Of a DNA stretch of 11,660 nucleotides, positions 5,943-11,660 are shown one piece after another. The stretch's first letter is position 1, and the number at the start of each line of letters is the position of its first letter. Origin of the DNA: Oligoflexales bacterium (GTDB taxonomy: Bacteria; Bdellovibrionota; Oligoflexia; Oligoflexales; Oligoflexaceae); NCBI GenBank assembly GCA_015232735.1, contig JADFZC010000049.1, positions 1 through 11,660 of the forward strand, in the 5' to 3' direction. The notes below the pieces were generated by a model. That model saw only the letters and a list, made by a program, of their open reading frames with translations, was not told the DNA's origin and ran no database searches. Both the position numbers and the translations under genes were made by a program.

Positions 5943-6710
5943 ATGAGAGTCGTAATTCTTGGATCAGGAACTTCGACAGGAGTTCCTGTTATTGGATGCA
6001 GTTGTTCAGTATGCAGGAGTAAGGAAGATCGGAATAAAAGGACAAGAAGTTCAATCGCTCTTTTGGATGAAAATGGCAACTGGATTGTAGTGGATACGAC
6101 TCCCGAATTTAGGTTGCAAGCTCTTTCGGCAGGGATAAATAACCTTAAATATGTCATTTACACTCATTTGCATGCCGATCATTGTGCAGGATTTGATGAT
6201 CTGAGAGCCTACAGCTTTACAAGTCAGGATGTGATAAATTGTTATCTGGATTCAGAGAATAAAAGCGAATTTCTTGAAAGATTCTCTTATGCCTTTAAGG
6301 ATACGGGATATATCGGGATGAAGCCCGTCGTGAACCTTCTCGAAATTCCTTATTCTTTTTTCAAAGTAGGAGCTCTGACTATTGAACCGATTCGTTTGCC
6401 TCATGGAAATCTTATGACTGTCGGTTTAAAGATCGGTAGATTTGTATATGCAACTGACTTTAAAACATTCCCTTCTGATGTTATGGATCGTGTCACTGGA
6501 AATGTTGACATCATGGTGGCAAGCGGCATTCATTTTGGAAGCCACCTTGCTCACAGTGTAATTCCTGAAACTATTGAATTGTTTAAAAAAATTGGAGTTA
6601 AACGAGGGATTCTGACGCATTTGTCTCATGAAGTTGATTATTACAGGGATTGTGACAAGCTTCCTGAATTTGTGGAGTTTGCATACGATCAAATGGTTAT
6701 TGACGTGTAA
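5943..6710 (+). CDS. Metallo-beta-lactamase-fold hydrolase, PhnP-like
   Basis: The 255-residue product is a metal-dependent hydrolase of the metallo-beta-lactamase fold, of the sort that includes PhnP (cyclic phosphodiesterase). It begins with the strand and loop Gly-Ser-Gly-Thr-Ser-Thr-Gly-Val-Pro (7-15) and a Gly-Cys-x-Cys-x-x-Cys cluster (18-24), typical of this subgroup and linked in PhnP to an extra structural zinc site. The metal-binding residues are all present: His75-x-His77-x-Asp79-His80, His154, Asp172 and His226, with His229 nearby. It should therefore be an active two-metal phosphodiesterase or similar, in the cytosol. No phn genes are near, so a role in phosphonate use is not supported; the substrate is open. 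It is the last gene of the MglA-like operon, 26 bases after the previous stop, and is followed by the second repeat element. Confidence 0.88.
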   Translation: MRVVILGSGTSTGVPVIGCSCSVCRSKEDRNKRTRSSIALLDENGNWIVVDTTPEFRLQALSAGINNLKYVIYTHLHADHCAGFDDLRAYSFTSQDVINCYLDSENKSEFLERFSYAFKDTGYIGMKPVVNLLEIPYSFFKVGALTIEPIRLPHGNLMTVGLKIGRFVYATDFKTFPSDVMDRVTGNVDIMVASGIHFGSHLAHSVIPETIELFKKIGVKRGILTHLSHEVDYYRDCDKLPEFVEFAYDQMVIDV

Positions 6711-6785
6711 ATATTTACATCGTATCCAGGATGCGTGCTCGGGTTTAATTAGTCGCTGACGCTTTCAGCGCCAGCGACGTATCCT

Positions 6786-6813
6786 GGCAAGCGAAGAAAA
6801 GCATAGGATCTGT
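6786..6813 (+). repeat. 28-base direct repeat, first unit
   Basis: This unit is identical over 28 bases to 6864-6891. The equivalent stretch of the other element (3820-3845) is similar but not identical, so the duplication happened within copy 2 and is recent relative to the split of the two copies. Confidence 0.85.
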
Positions 6814-6822
6814 TTGCAACTT

Positions 6823-6905
6823 GTTGATATTCCGTGACAGATCCTTCGCCTTTAGGGCTACCAGGCAAGCGAAGAAAAGCATAGGATCTGTCACGAAATA
6901 TCAAC
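6823..6905. repeat. 22-base inverted repeat inside copy 2
   Basis: Bases 6823-6844 are the reverse complement of 6884-6905 with a single mismatch. Together with the direct repeats this allows two alternative foldings of the element, the left arm pairing with either inner partner. Confidence 0.8.
6864..6891 (+). repeat. 28-base direct repeat, second unit
   Basis: This is the second identical copy of the 28-base unit, beginning 78 bases after the first. Only two units are present and the material between them is itself part of the palindrome, so it is not a CRISPR array. Confidence 0.85.
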
Positions 6906-6936
6906 CTGTAACAATGAGATTTTGTTCAAGCATTAC

Positions 6937-6966
6937 TTTACGGGGCACTTCGCTAGCGACTATAAA
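6937..6966 (+). promoter_or_regulatory. Possible promoter arising from the decayed right end of repeat copy 2
   Basis: TATAAA (6961-6966, 5/6 consensus) lies 18 bases after TTTACG (6937-6942, 4/6). Both sit in the decayed right end of the repeat, about 45 bases before the methyltransferase start at 7009. The gene needs a promoter here, because the element separates it from the upstream operon. Confidence 0.35.
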
Positions 6967-7008
6967 AATTGGTTGATTTAAGATTGAAAAAAGGGATTCC
7001 TCAAAGGT

Positions 7009-7878
7009 ATGGGTCACAATACATATTATCTTATAGATTCTGGTAATTTTCGGAAATACGAGTCGGTTGGGCCATATAGGTTATCGCGTCCGGCTCCCGG
7101 GGCTGTATGGATGCCTCGTTTAAGTGACAGGGAGTGGGATAAGGTTGATGCGGTGTTTAACCGTTTTTCGGGTGGAGATGGCAAGTGGGTTATAAGAAAC
7201 AAAAAAATACTGCAGGGCTATACGATTGAAATAGAGGAGATTCCATTTATTGTTAAACCAACGGATTTTGGTCATCTGGGGATTTTTCCCGAGCAAATGG
7301 AAAATTGGGTAAAGATAGGAAAGTTAATATCAGTGTTGTCCAAAAATATTAAGGAGTTTAATGTCTTAAATCTTTTTGCCTATACTGGAGGGGCGACGAT
7401 GGCCGCTGCAATATCCGGAGCAAAAGTGGTTCACGTTGATGCTTCAAAGACAAGTGTAGAGTGGGCAAAAAAAAATGTCGAGTTATGTGGCAGGGATAAT
7501 TTTTTCATAAGGTGGATTGTTGATGATGTAAAAAAATTTGTCTCAAGAGAGATAAGAAAAGGTTCAAAATATCATGGGATAATTTTGGATCCTCCTAGTT
7601 TTGGCAGAGGTACAAAAAACGAGCTTTGGAAGATTGAGGAAGATTTGAATGATTTATTATTTTCGCTGGGCAAGTTGTTTGCGGAAGATTTTTCTTTCCT
7701 GTTGTTGAGTTCTCATTCGAATGGATATACTCCGGAAGCCTTGAAAAATTTGGTTTGTCAGGTTACAGGCAAATACTCCGGATATTACGATCTTGGTGAG
7801 ATGTTACTTTGCGAGAAAGACCATGAAAGATCTCTGCCCAGTGGTGCCAGTTGCCTTTTTATAAGGGAGATATCGTAG
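7009..7878 (+). CDS. Class I SAM-dependent RNA methyltransferase (COG1092/RlmI-RlmK type)
   Basis: The 289-residue protein resembles the catalytic part of RlmI/RlmK-type enzymes, which use S-adenosylmethionine to methylate bases of 23S rRNA. Visible features are the family motif His-Leu-Gly-Ile-Phe-Pro-Glu-Gln (89-96), SAM motif I Asn-Leu-Phe-Ala-Tyr-Thr-Gly-Gly-Ala (121-129), an acidic residue binding the SAM ribose (Asp144), and motif IV Asp-Pro-Pro-Ser-Phe (194-198). No PUA domain precedes it, so it is shorter than E. coli RlmI. The exact target base cannot be told from sequence. A stop codon at 6985 limits upstream extension; the nearest clear site, AAGGG at 6991-6995, is 13 bases before the ATG and AAAGG is too close, so initiation may be weak. 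Its stop shares one base with the start of the next gene. Confidence 0.87.
   Translation: MGHNTYYLIDSGNFRKYESVGPYRLSRPAPGAVWMPRLSDREWDKVDAVFNRFSGGDGKWVIRNKKILQGYTIEIEEIPFIVKPTDFGHLGIFPEQMENWVKIGKLISVLSKNIKEFNVLNLFAYTGGATMAAAISGAKVVHVDASKTSVEWAKKNVELCGRDNFFIRWIVDDVKKFVSREIRKGSKYHGIILDPPSFGRGTKNELWKIEEDLNDLLFSLGKLFAEDFSFLLLSSHSNGYTPEALKNLVCQVTGKYSGYYDLGEMLLCEKDHERSLPSGASCLFIREIS
7864..7869 (+). promoter_or_regulatory. Ribosome binding site that sets the GTG start of the SpoU-type methyltransferase
   Basis: AGGGAG lies eight bases before the GTG at 7878. An in-frame TTG at 7851 is possible but has no such site. With GTG the start overlaps the upstream stop by one base (TAGTG), as expected for coupled genes. 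Confidence 0.75.
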
Positions 7879-8681
7879 TGACGATTCTAATTTCAAGTAC
7901 ACAGAATAATAGAATACGTGCTGCTATACGACTTCAAGATAAGAAGGCGAGGGTATTGACACAAAAGTTTGGAGTTGAAGGAGCAAGAGAGATATCTCAA
8001 GCCTATAAATACGGCTATGAACTTCAAGAGCTTTATTTTTGTGAAAGAAAATTTTCAAATGAAAGTGGATCTTTTTTTAAGGGACTCAATCAATCCTATG
8101 CTGACAGGTGTATTGAGGTTTCTACTACAGTTTTTGAAAAGCTTGCCATGCGTGAAGATGTTGATGGATTATATGCAATCTTTAAAATTAGAAAATATAC
8201 ATTTAAGGATCTGAGAAAAAATAGTTTCGATATTTTCGTTGTTCTGGAAAACATAGAGAAACCAGGAAATGTTGGAGCAATACTGAGAACATGTGATGGT
8301 GTTGGTGTATCTGGTGTGTTTTTGACTGAAGGATCGGTTGATGTTTTTAATCCAAATTTGATACGAGCCAGTCTTGGTGCGGTTTTTTCCCTTCCGGTAA
8401 TCAGTACAAGCAATCAGGAGTGCTATAACTTTCTGAAAGAAAGTAATGTGGACATCGTTTCAACTTCTTTGCAGACCAAGGATATTTACTATGAGAAAAA
8501 CTATAGATATCCTGTGGCACTTGTCCTAGGTAACGAAGCCAAGGGTATTTCTGAATTTTGGAGGAAAAATGCAAATTCACTGATCACTATTCCAATGAAT
8601 GGAACTGTTGATTCCTTAAATGTCTCTGTTGCTGGTGCTATTATGCTTTACGAGGTATATCGTCAACGCTTTAGGAAATAG
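7878..8681 (+). CDS. SpoU/TrmH-family RNA 2'-O-methyltransferase
   Basis: This 267-residue enzyme of the knotted SPOUT superfamily is predicted to methylate the ribose 2'-OH of an rRNA or tRNA nucleotide using S-adenosylmethionine. The three family motifs are intact: motif 1 Asn131-Val-Gly-Ala-Ile-Leu-Arg137-Thr, motif 2 Leu-Gly-Asn219-Glu220-Ala-Lys-Gly, and motif 3 Ser-Leu-Asn247-Val-Ser249-Val-Ala-Gly. Residues 1-105 form a substrate-binding N-terminal domain of the SpoU_sub_bind kind, as in RlmB and TsnR-like proteins. This excludes the short TrmL form, but I cannot say which nucleotide is modified. It is translationally coupled to the upstream methyltransferase, so both probably act in ribosome maturation. 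Its last 11 bases overlap the end of the convergent THUMP gene. Confidence 0.92.
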   Translation: MTILISSTQNNRIRAAIRLQDKKARVLTQKFGVEGAREISQAYKYGYELQELYFCERKFSNESGSFFKGLNQSYADRCIEVSTTVFEKLAMREDVDGLYAIFKIRKYTFKDLRKNSFDIFVVLENIEKPGNVGAILRTCDGVGVSGVFLTEGSVDVFNPNLIRASLGAVFSLPVISTSNQECYNFLKESNVDIVSTSLQTKDIYYEKNYRYPVALVLGNEAKGISEFWRKNANSLITIPMNGTVDSLNVSVAGAIMLYEVYRQRFRK

Positions 8682-9852
8682 AGGGAGTTTTTTGACCTTT
8701 TCTTCCTTCGTAAAGATCAAAAATTAACAGCTTGCATTTTATGCTTCCGTTTAAAATAGGGAGTTTTCGCCTAGGTTTAAGGCCAATGAATTTATAGGGC
8801 GCGTCTTCAGAAGTCAGAAGTGCTGCAGTCCAACCTGTAAAATTCCTTTTTAAAGTGTTCCCTATTTGCTGATAAAATTTTTTAAATTCTTCACTTTCTT
8901 CCGATTTTAGACGCTCACCATAAGGCAGATTTGCTATTAATATTCCGGTGCTTGCAGGAGGTTGCATATCGATAAAGGATCTTGTTGAAAAACAAATATG
9001 TTTCTCAACTCTTGCTTTCAGGGCATTATTCCTTGCCATGGATGTGTAATTTTCCGAGATGTCTGATAAAAAAATCTTGTTTTTAGGTTCGGTCAATCGT
9101 TCAGATCGGACTTTGTCCTGTACATTTTTCCATAAATGTCTGTCGAAATCTAATAACCATTCTACCCCGAAGTCGCCTTTTTTTCTGTGGATCAGGGGAG
9201 CTTTGTTTAGAGCGATATATGCTGATTCTATCCCGATAGTTCCACTTCCGCACATAGGATCAAGAAAATTCTGGCTGCCATCATACCCAACCAACATTAA
9301 TAAGGCTGAAGCCAGCGTTTCCTTTATAGGGGCAGGATGACCATCTTCCCTATAGCCTCTTTTATGATGAGATTTTCCAGAAATATCCAAGCTTATTGTA
9401 ACCTTTTGATCGTGTATAAAAGCTACAACTGAAATTTTTGGATCCATAAGGTCAATTTTTGGAGGGGATAGGTTTTTTTGTCGAAAAGATAGAAATATCC
9501 CTTCCTTTACAATTTTGCTTATTTCATTTGAAGAAAATGCATCAGGGCCTCTGTCGCCAGCAACTCCTCTGACAATGAAACCATGGCTTGAAGATATGAG
9601 TTTTGGCCAATTAATTCTGGATGATTGTGACTTGAGAATGATTTCTTTTGTAGCGGAACCCTCTCTAAGGATACGAAGAATTCGGCTTGCCGTTCTGATC
9701 TTTAGGAGAATTTCATAAATCTTTTCAGTTGTTGCGGAGAATCTTACGGATTTGAAACCAGCTTCAATCTGAATTGCTCCCAGGTCTTTCAACTCCTTGG
9801 AAACCATCTCTTTGATTTCCTCAGGGCATATTGCAATATATTTTTGTGTCAT
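8671..9852 (-). CDS. THUMP-domain RNA guanine-N2 methyltransferase (RlmL type)
   Basis: The 393-residue product is like the N-terminal half of E. coli RlmKL, which makes m2G2445 in 23S rRNA. It has an N-terminal ferredoxin-like and THUMP RNA-binding part (about 1-157), then the linker motif Lys-Arg-Gly-Tyr-Arg (164-168). The Rossmann methyltransferase follows, with motif I Asp198-Pro-Met-Cys-Gly-Ser-Gly-Thr and motif IV Asn308-Leu-Pro-Tyr-Gly-Glu-Arg-Leu (the usual second residue is Pro). It stops where the RlmK half would begin in the 702-residue fusion, so it is the stand-alone form. A COG1092-type enzyme sits one gene away. The closest ribosome-binding sequence is a weak GGGTAG. A promoter with a perfect -35 box lies just upstream. 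Confidence 0.9.
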   Translation of the reverse strand: MTQKYIAICPEEIKEMVSKELKDLGAIQIEAGFKSVRFSATTEKIYEILLKIRTASRILRILREGSATKEIILKSQSSRINWPKLISSSHGFIVRGVAGDRGPDAFSSNEISKIVKEGIFLSFRQKNLSPPKIDLMDPKISVVAFIHDQKVTISLDISGKSHHKRGYREDGHPAPIKETLASALLMLVGYDGSQNFLDPMCGSGTIGIESAYIALNKAPLIHRKKGDFGVEWLLDFDRHLWKNVQDKVRSERLTEPKNKIFLSDISENYTSMARNNALKARVEKHICFSTRSFIDMQPPASTGILIANLPYGERLKSEESEEFKKFYQQIGNTLKRNFTGWTAALLTSEDAPYKFIGLKPRRKLPILNGSIKCKLLIFDLYEGRKGQKTPSIS

Positions 9853-9883
9853 AATCTACCCAGTGAATTGAGCAAAAAAAGGC

Positions 9884-9912
9884 TGTATGGAACTATTTTA
9901 GATTATTGTCAA
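9884..9912 (-). promoter_or_regulatory. Promoter of the THUMP methyltransferase gene
   Basis: On the minus strand a perfect -35 box TTGACA (9907-9912) is followed after 17 bases by CATACA (9884-9889, 3/6 of the -10 consensus). The start would be near 9877, with a leader of about 25 bases. This separates the gene from the upstream lipoprotein gene. Confidence 0.45.
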
Positions 9913-9945
9913 GCAATTCCAGCAATAATCACTGGTTTTCAATTA

Positions 9946-10404
9946 TTAGATCGGCACACTTTGAGTATTGCTTCCATTCTGGCCTGGTTTGGGTTTATTT
10001 GGATCATCAGTGATTAGTACCCTTATGGAATCCGTCTGAGTTGGTTGTCCATCAACTTCACAAGTTGCCTGAATTGTATATACTTTGGCTGTATCAAAGG
10101 TATAACTTACAGTTTTACCAGTTTTTTTACCTTGATCCGGAAGTTCAGGGACAGTCCAAGAGATTCTTCCTTCCTCATTAATCCCACAATTTTTCCCAGT
10201 ATATTGGACAGGTGTTCCCACATAACCTCTAGTTGGTCCTTCGATTCCAAATTTATACTGTGAAGCAGGAGGGGGCGCTATTTCCTTGGGAGCTTCAGAC
10301 TTATTTTTTTTCACGAGTTCATATTCTGCCGGTCCACAGCTGCAGATCAGTCCTGTGCTGATAACGAATGCGGATATTAAGATCAATATTTTCTGGGTAA
10401 TCAT
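9946..10404 (-). CDS. Small lipoprotein with a PKD-like domain
   Basis: This 152-residue protein begins with Met-Ile-Thr-Gln-Lys and a hydrophobic segment (6-20), leading to a lipobox Ile-Cys-Ser-Cys (20-23) with Cys23 as the likely lipidated residue. The order of residues after it (Gly-Pro-Ala-Glu-Tyr) does not settle inner or outer membrane. A proline-rich spacer (about 38-48) is followed by one immunoglobulin-like, PKD-type domain (about 54-132). Its marks are Val-Gly-Thr-Pro-Val, a strand with Ile-Ser-Trp-Thr-Val-Pro and a Tyr-Thr-Phe-Asp-Thr-Ala segment. Cys73 and Cys115 may pair. The tail is rich in Pro, Asn, Gly and Ser. GGGAG lies eight to nine bases before the ATG, and the OmpA-type gene ends 15 bases upstream, so the two are co-transcribed and may act together at the envelope. 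Confidence 0.82.
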   Translation of the reverse strand: MITQKILILISAFVISTGLICSCGPAEYELVKKNKSEAPKEIAPPPASQYKFGIEGPTRGYVGTPVQYTGKNCGINEEGRISWTVPELPDQGKKTGKTVSYTFDTAKVYTIQATCEVDGQPTQTDSIRVLITDDPNKPKPGQNGSNTQSVPI

Positions 10405-10419
10405 ATTTCAATCTCCCTT

Positions 10420-11660
10420 CTACTTCTTGTTAGCTTGCACAATTTCTTGTGACTTGTCATAGTAAATTTTGAATTCTGTTCGGCGATTTAACCTTCGACC
10501 TTCAACAGTCTTGTTGGGTGCCACAGGTCTTGTATCGCCATATCCTACGGCAGTAATTTTAGAGGGAGGTATGCTAAATTCTTTAACAAGCCAGTTTTTT
10601 ATTGCCTCGGCTCTGTGACGGCTTAGTTCGAGATTATATTTGGGAGTGCCAATAACGCAGGCGTGCCCTTCAACAATTAATCGCTCCAATTTGTTATTTT
10701 TAAGGACTTCCCCAAGATGCTTTAGATTTTTTTGTGCTGCCTCATGAGATATCTTTGCTGAATCGAAAGCAAACAAGACATCGTTAATAACTATTGTTTT
10801 ATCGGGTTTTGGAGGAATTGGCGGTGGCAGCTCAGCGGATTCTTTGGGAGATTCCTTCTTTTTACCATTCCCAAGCCAATAGATTCCGGCATAGGCTCTA
10901 AAATCTGGGGAGTTGACGCTATGAACAAGCTCGGTTCCTGCTCCAAGGTGTCCTATTAAATTGTTGTCAAAATGATACTTGATACCACCTATCCCTTCAA
11001 GAACAGTTGCAGATCTTGGAGAAATTTCAGAGATACCTTTTTGGGGCTGACTTCCATATATTTCCATAACAAGATCGGTCTTCGAGTCAGGGATTGAGTA
11101 CTGAAGAGCGGTGCTTCCAATTATCTGACTTTTAATCGGATTGACAGGTGTTTCTCCATCGTCAGTGGATACAGGATCACCTTGGCTTCGGAATCGGTAT
11201 CCCAGATTTCCAGCCAACATGAAATTGGATATCTTTGTATCCATTGCCATCTCTGCATTTATAAAAGGTTTGGATCCTTTACCGGTGAATGGGTTGTTTT
11301 TTACCTGATTCAGGTCGGCCGATAAAATAATAGCAAGGCCTGTTTTTTCATTGTTCCAAAGATTCAGTTTTGTACTAACCTGGATATCGGTGATCCCTTT
11401 CTTTTTAAACTGTCCATGGTATTCCTGACTTTTAACATCTTGATAGACAACCCCTGGGATGTTGATGCCAAGATCCCAGTTGGGTGTGATGCCGTAACCC
11501 AGATTTAGGTTCATGCCCGTGATACCGTCATTGTATGATTTGCTTTTATCATTGCTTTTGCCAAAATCCGGATCGTCAAAATAGGGCAATGTATTGACAG
11601 CATGGTTTGTGAAGAGTCCAAGACTGAATGTCCCAGTTCCAAGTGTCTTAGTGGAACGTA
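10420..11660 (-). CDS. OmpA-family outer-membrane protein, cut by the right edge
   Basis: The frame is open to the right edge. Numbering from a TTG codon at 11589, at least 23 further residues are encoded upstream, reading on in the same glycine-rich barrel style, so the TTG is not the true start. Residues up to about 240 show alternating beta strands of an outer-membrane barrel, followed by a Pro/Lys linker (243-264) and a C-terminal OmpA-like domain (265-376) that normally grips peptidoglycan. Conserved parts are Val-Leu-Phe-Ala-Phe-Asp (271-276), Tyr-Asn-x-x-Leu-Ser-x-x-Arg (318-326), Gly-Tyr-Gly-Asp (349-352) and Asn-Arg-Arg (368-370). The usual Gly-His-Thr-Asp is Gly-His-Ala-Cys (308-311), so the diaminopimelate-contacting Asp is Cys311, while the contacting Arg326 is kept. 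It is followed after 15 bases by the PKD-like lipoprotein gene. Confidence 0.9.
   Translation of the reverse strand, partial: RSTKTLGTGTFSLGLFTNHAVNTLPYFDDPDFGKSNDKSKSYNDGITGMNLNLGYGITPNWDLGINIPGVVYQDVKSQEYHGQFKKKGITDIQVSTKLNLWNNEKTGLAIILSADLNQVKNNPFTGKGSKPFINAEMAMDTKISNFMLAGNLGYRFRSQGDPVSTDDGETPVNPIKSQIIGSTALQYSIPDSKTDLVMEIYGSQPQKGISEISPRSATVLEGIGGIKYHFDNNLIGHLGAGTELVHSVNSPDFRAYAGIYWLGNGKKKESPKESAELPPPIPPKPDKTIVINDVLFAFDSAKISHEAAQKNLKHLGEVLKNNKLERLIVEGHACVIGTPKYNLELSRHRAEAIKNWLVKEFSIPPSKITAVGYGDTRPVAPNKTVEGRRLNRRTEFKIYYDKSQEIVQANKK

Larger units (their letters stand above)
6744..6960. repeat. Palindromic intergenic repeat element, copy 2 (rearranged)
   Basis: This is a second member of the family seen at 3778-3937, filling most of the 298-base gap before the next gene. 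The left end is well kept: TTTAATTAGTC followed by a 12-base-pair hairpin with one mismatch (6752-6763 with 6767-6778). The core has been duplicated: the segment from GGCAAGCGAAG to GGATCTGT occurs twice. The first core unit forms a complete inner hairpin (AGGATCTGT 6805-6813 with ACAGATCCT 6837-6845; CCTGG 6783-6787 with CCAGG 6861-6865). The right end is decayed: TTCAAGC and AGCGACT remain recognisable (about 6924-6961), but the GC-rich hairpin is shortened and the terminal inverted repeat is lost. No gene is encoded. Confidence 0.75.

Noticed and set aside
5943..6710. Assigning the MBL-fold protein as phnP of phosphonate metabolism
   Set aside because: The fold and Cys cluster are PhnP-like, but no phosphonate genes are nearby and this subgroup is broad.
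6786..6891. Two identical 28-base repeats as a CRISPR fragment
   Set aside because: Only two units are present, 78 bases apart start to start, and the intervening bases are complementary to the repeats. No cas genes are near and the repeats belong to a palindromic element.
8096..8413. Open minus-strand frame of about 105 codons opposite the SpoU-type gene
   Set aside because: It lies wholly within a well-supported gene with intact family motifs, and its translation shows no recognisable protein features.
9901..9930. Eight-base-pair hairpin (GATTATTG / CAATAATC) as a terminator after the lipoprotein gene
   Set aside because: In the direction of transcription it is followed by TAAAATAG, not a T-run. 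The stem is AT-rich with a 14-base loop and overlaps the -35 box of the next gene.

Overview
The window is an AT-rich stretch of bacterial chromosome, judged by eye to be clearly below 45% G+C. It most resembles a Gram-negative, delta-proteobacterium-like organism such as Bdellovibrionota/Oligoflexia. Four things point that way: a tRNA-Ser / 4.5S RNA / dnaX block, a protein of the MglA small-GTPase family, outer-membrane proteins with signal peptides and an OmpA peptidoglycan-binding domain, and short lipoproteins. This placement is an inference from gene content, not a database match.

Layout. (1) 1-803: the end of an alpha/beta-hydrolase-fold protein whose nucleophile position holds Gly. (2) 828-1439, minus strand: an exported protein of unknown function with a good promoter. 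(3) 1669-3746: tRNA-Ser(GGA), 4.5S SRP RNA and dnaX, tightly packed. (4) 3747-3976: a ~160-bp near-palindromic repeat element. (5) 3977-6710: a compact four-gene run made of a divergent MglA-like protein, an unknown cytosolic protein, an exported barrel-like protein and a PhnP-like metallo-beta-lactamase-fold hydrolase. (6) 6711-7008: a second, rearranged copy of the repeat element. (7) 7009-9852: three RNA-methyltransferase-type genes, namely a COG1092-type and a SpoU/TrmH-type overlapping by one base on the plus strand, then a THUMP/RlmL-type convergent on the minus strand. (8) 9946-11660, minus strand: an OmpA-family outer-membrane protein, cut by the right edge, followed by a PKD-like lipoprotein.

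How it fits together. The tRNA, SRP RNA, clamp-loader and rRNA-methylation genes are core information-processing functions. The OmpA/lipoprotein pair belongs to the envelope. The most unusual part is the 3977-6710 run, bounded on both sides by copies of the same repeat family. Its first product has the MglA fold signature but has lost the P-loop lysine and the MglA switch-II signature, so it is unlikely to be an ordinary MglA GTPase switch. Other points worth checking are a possible -1 frameshift site in dnaX that would give a gamma-like product, an OmpA domain with Cys where the anchoring Asp normally sits, and the possible reuse of a decayed repeat end as a promoter.
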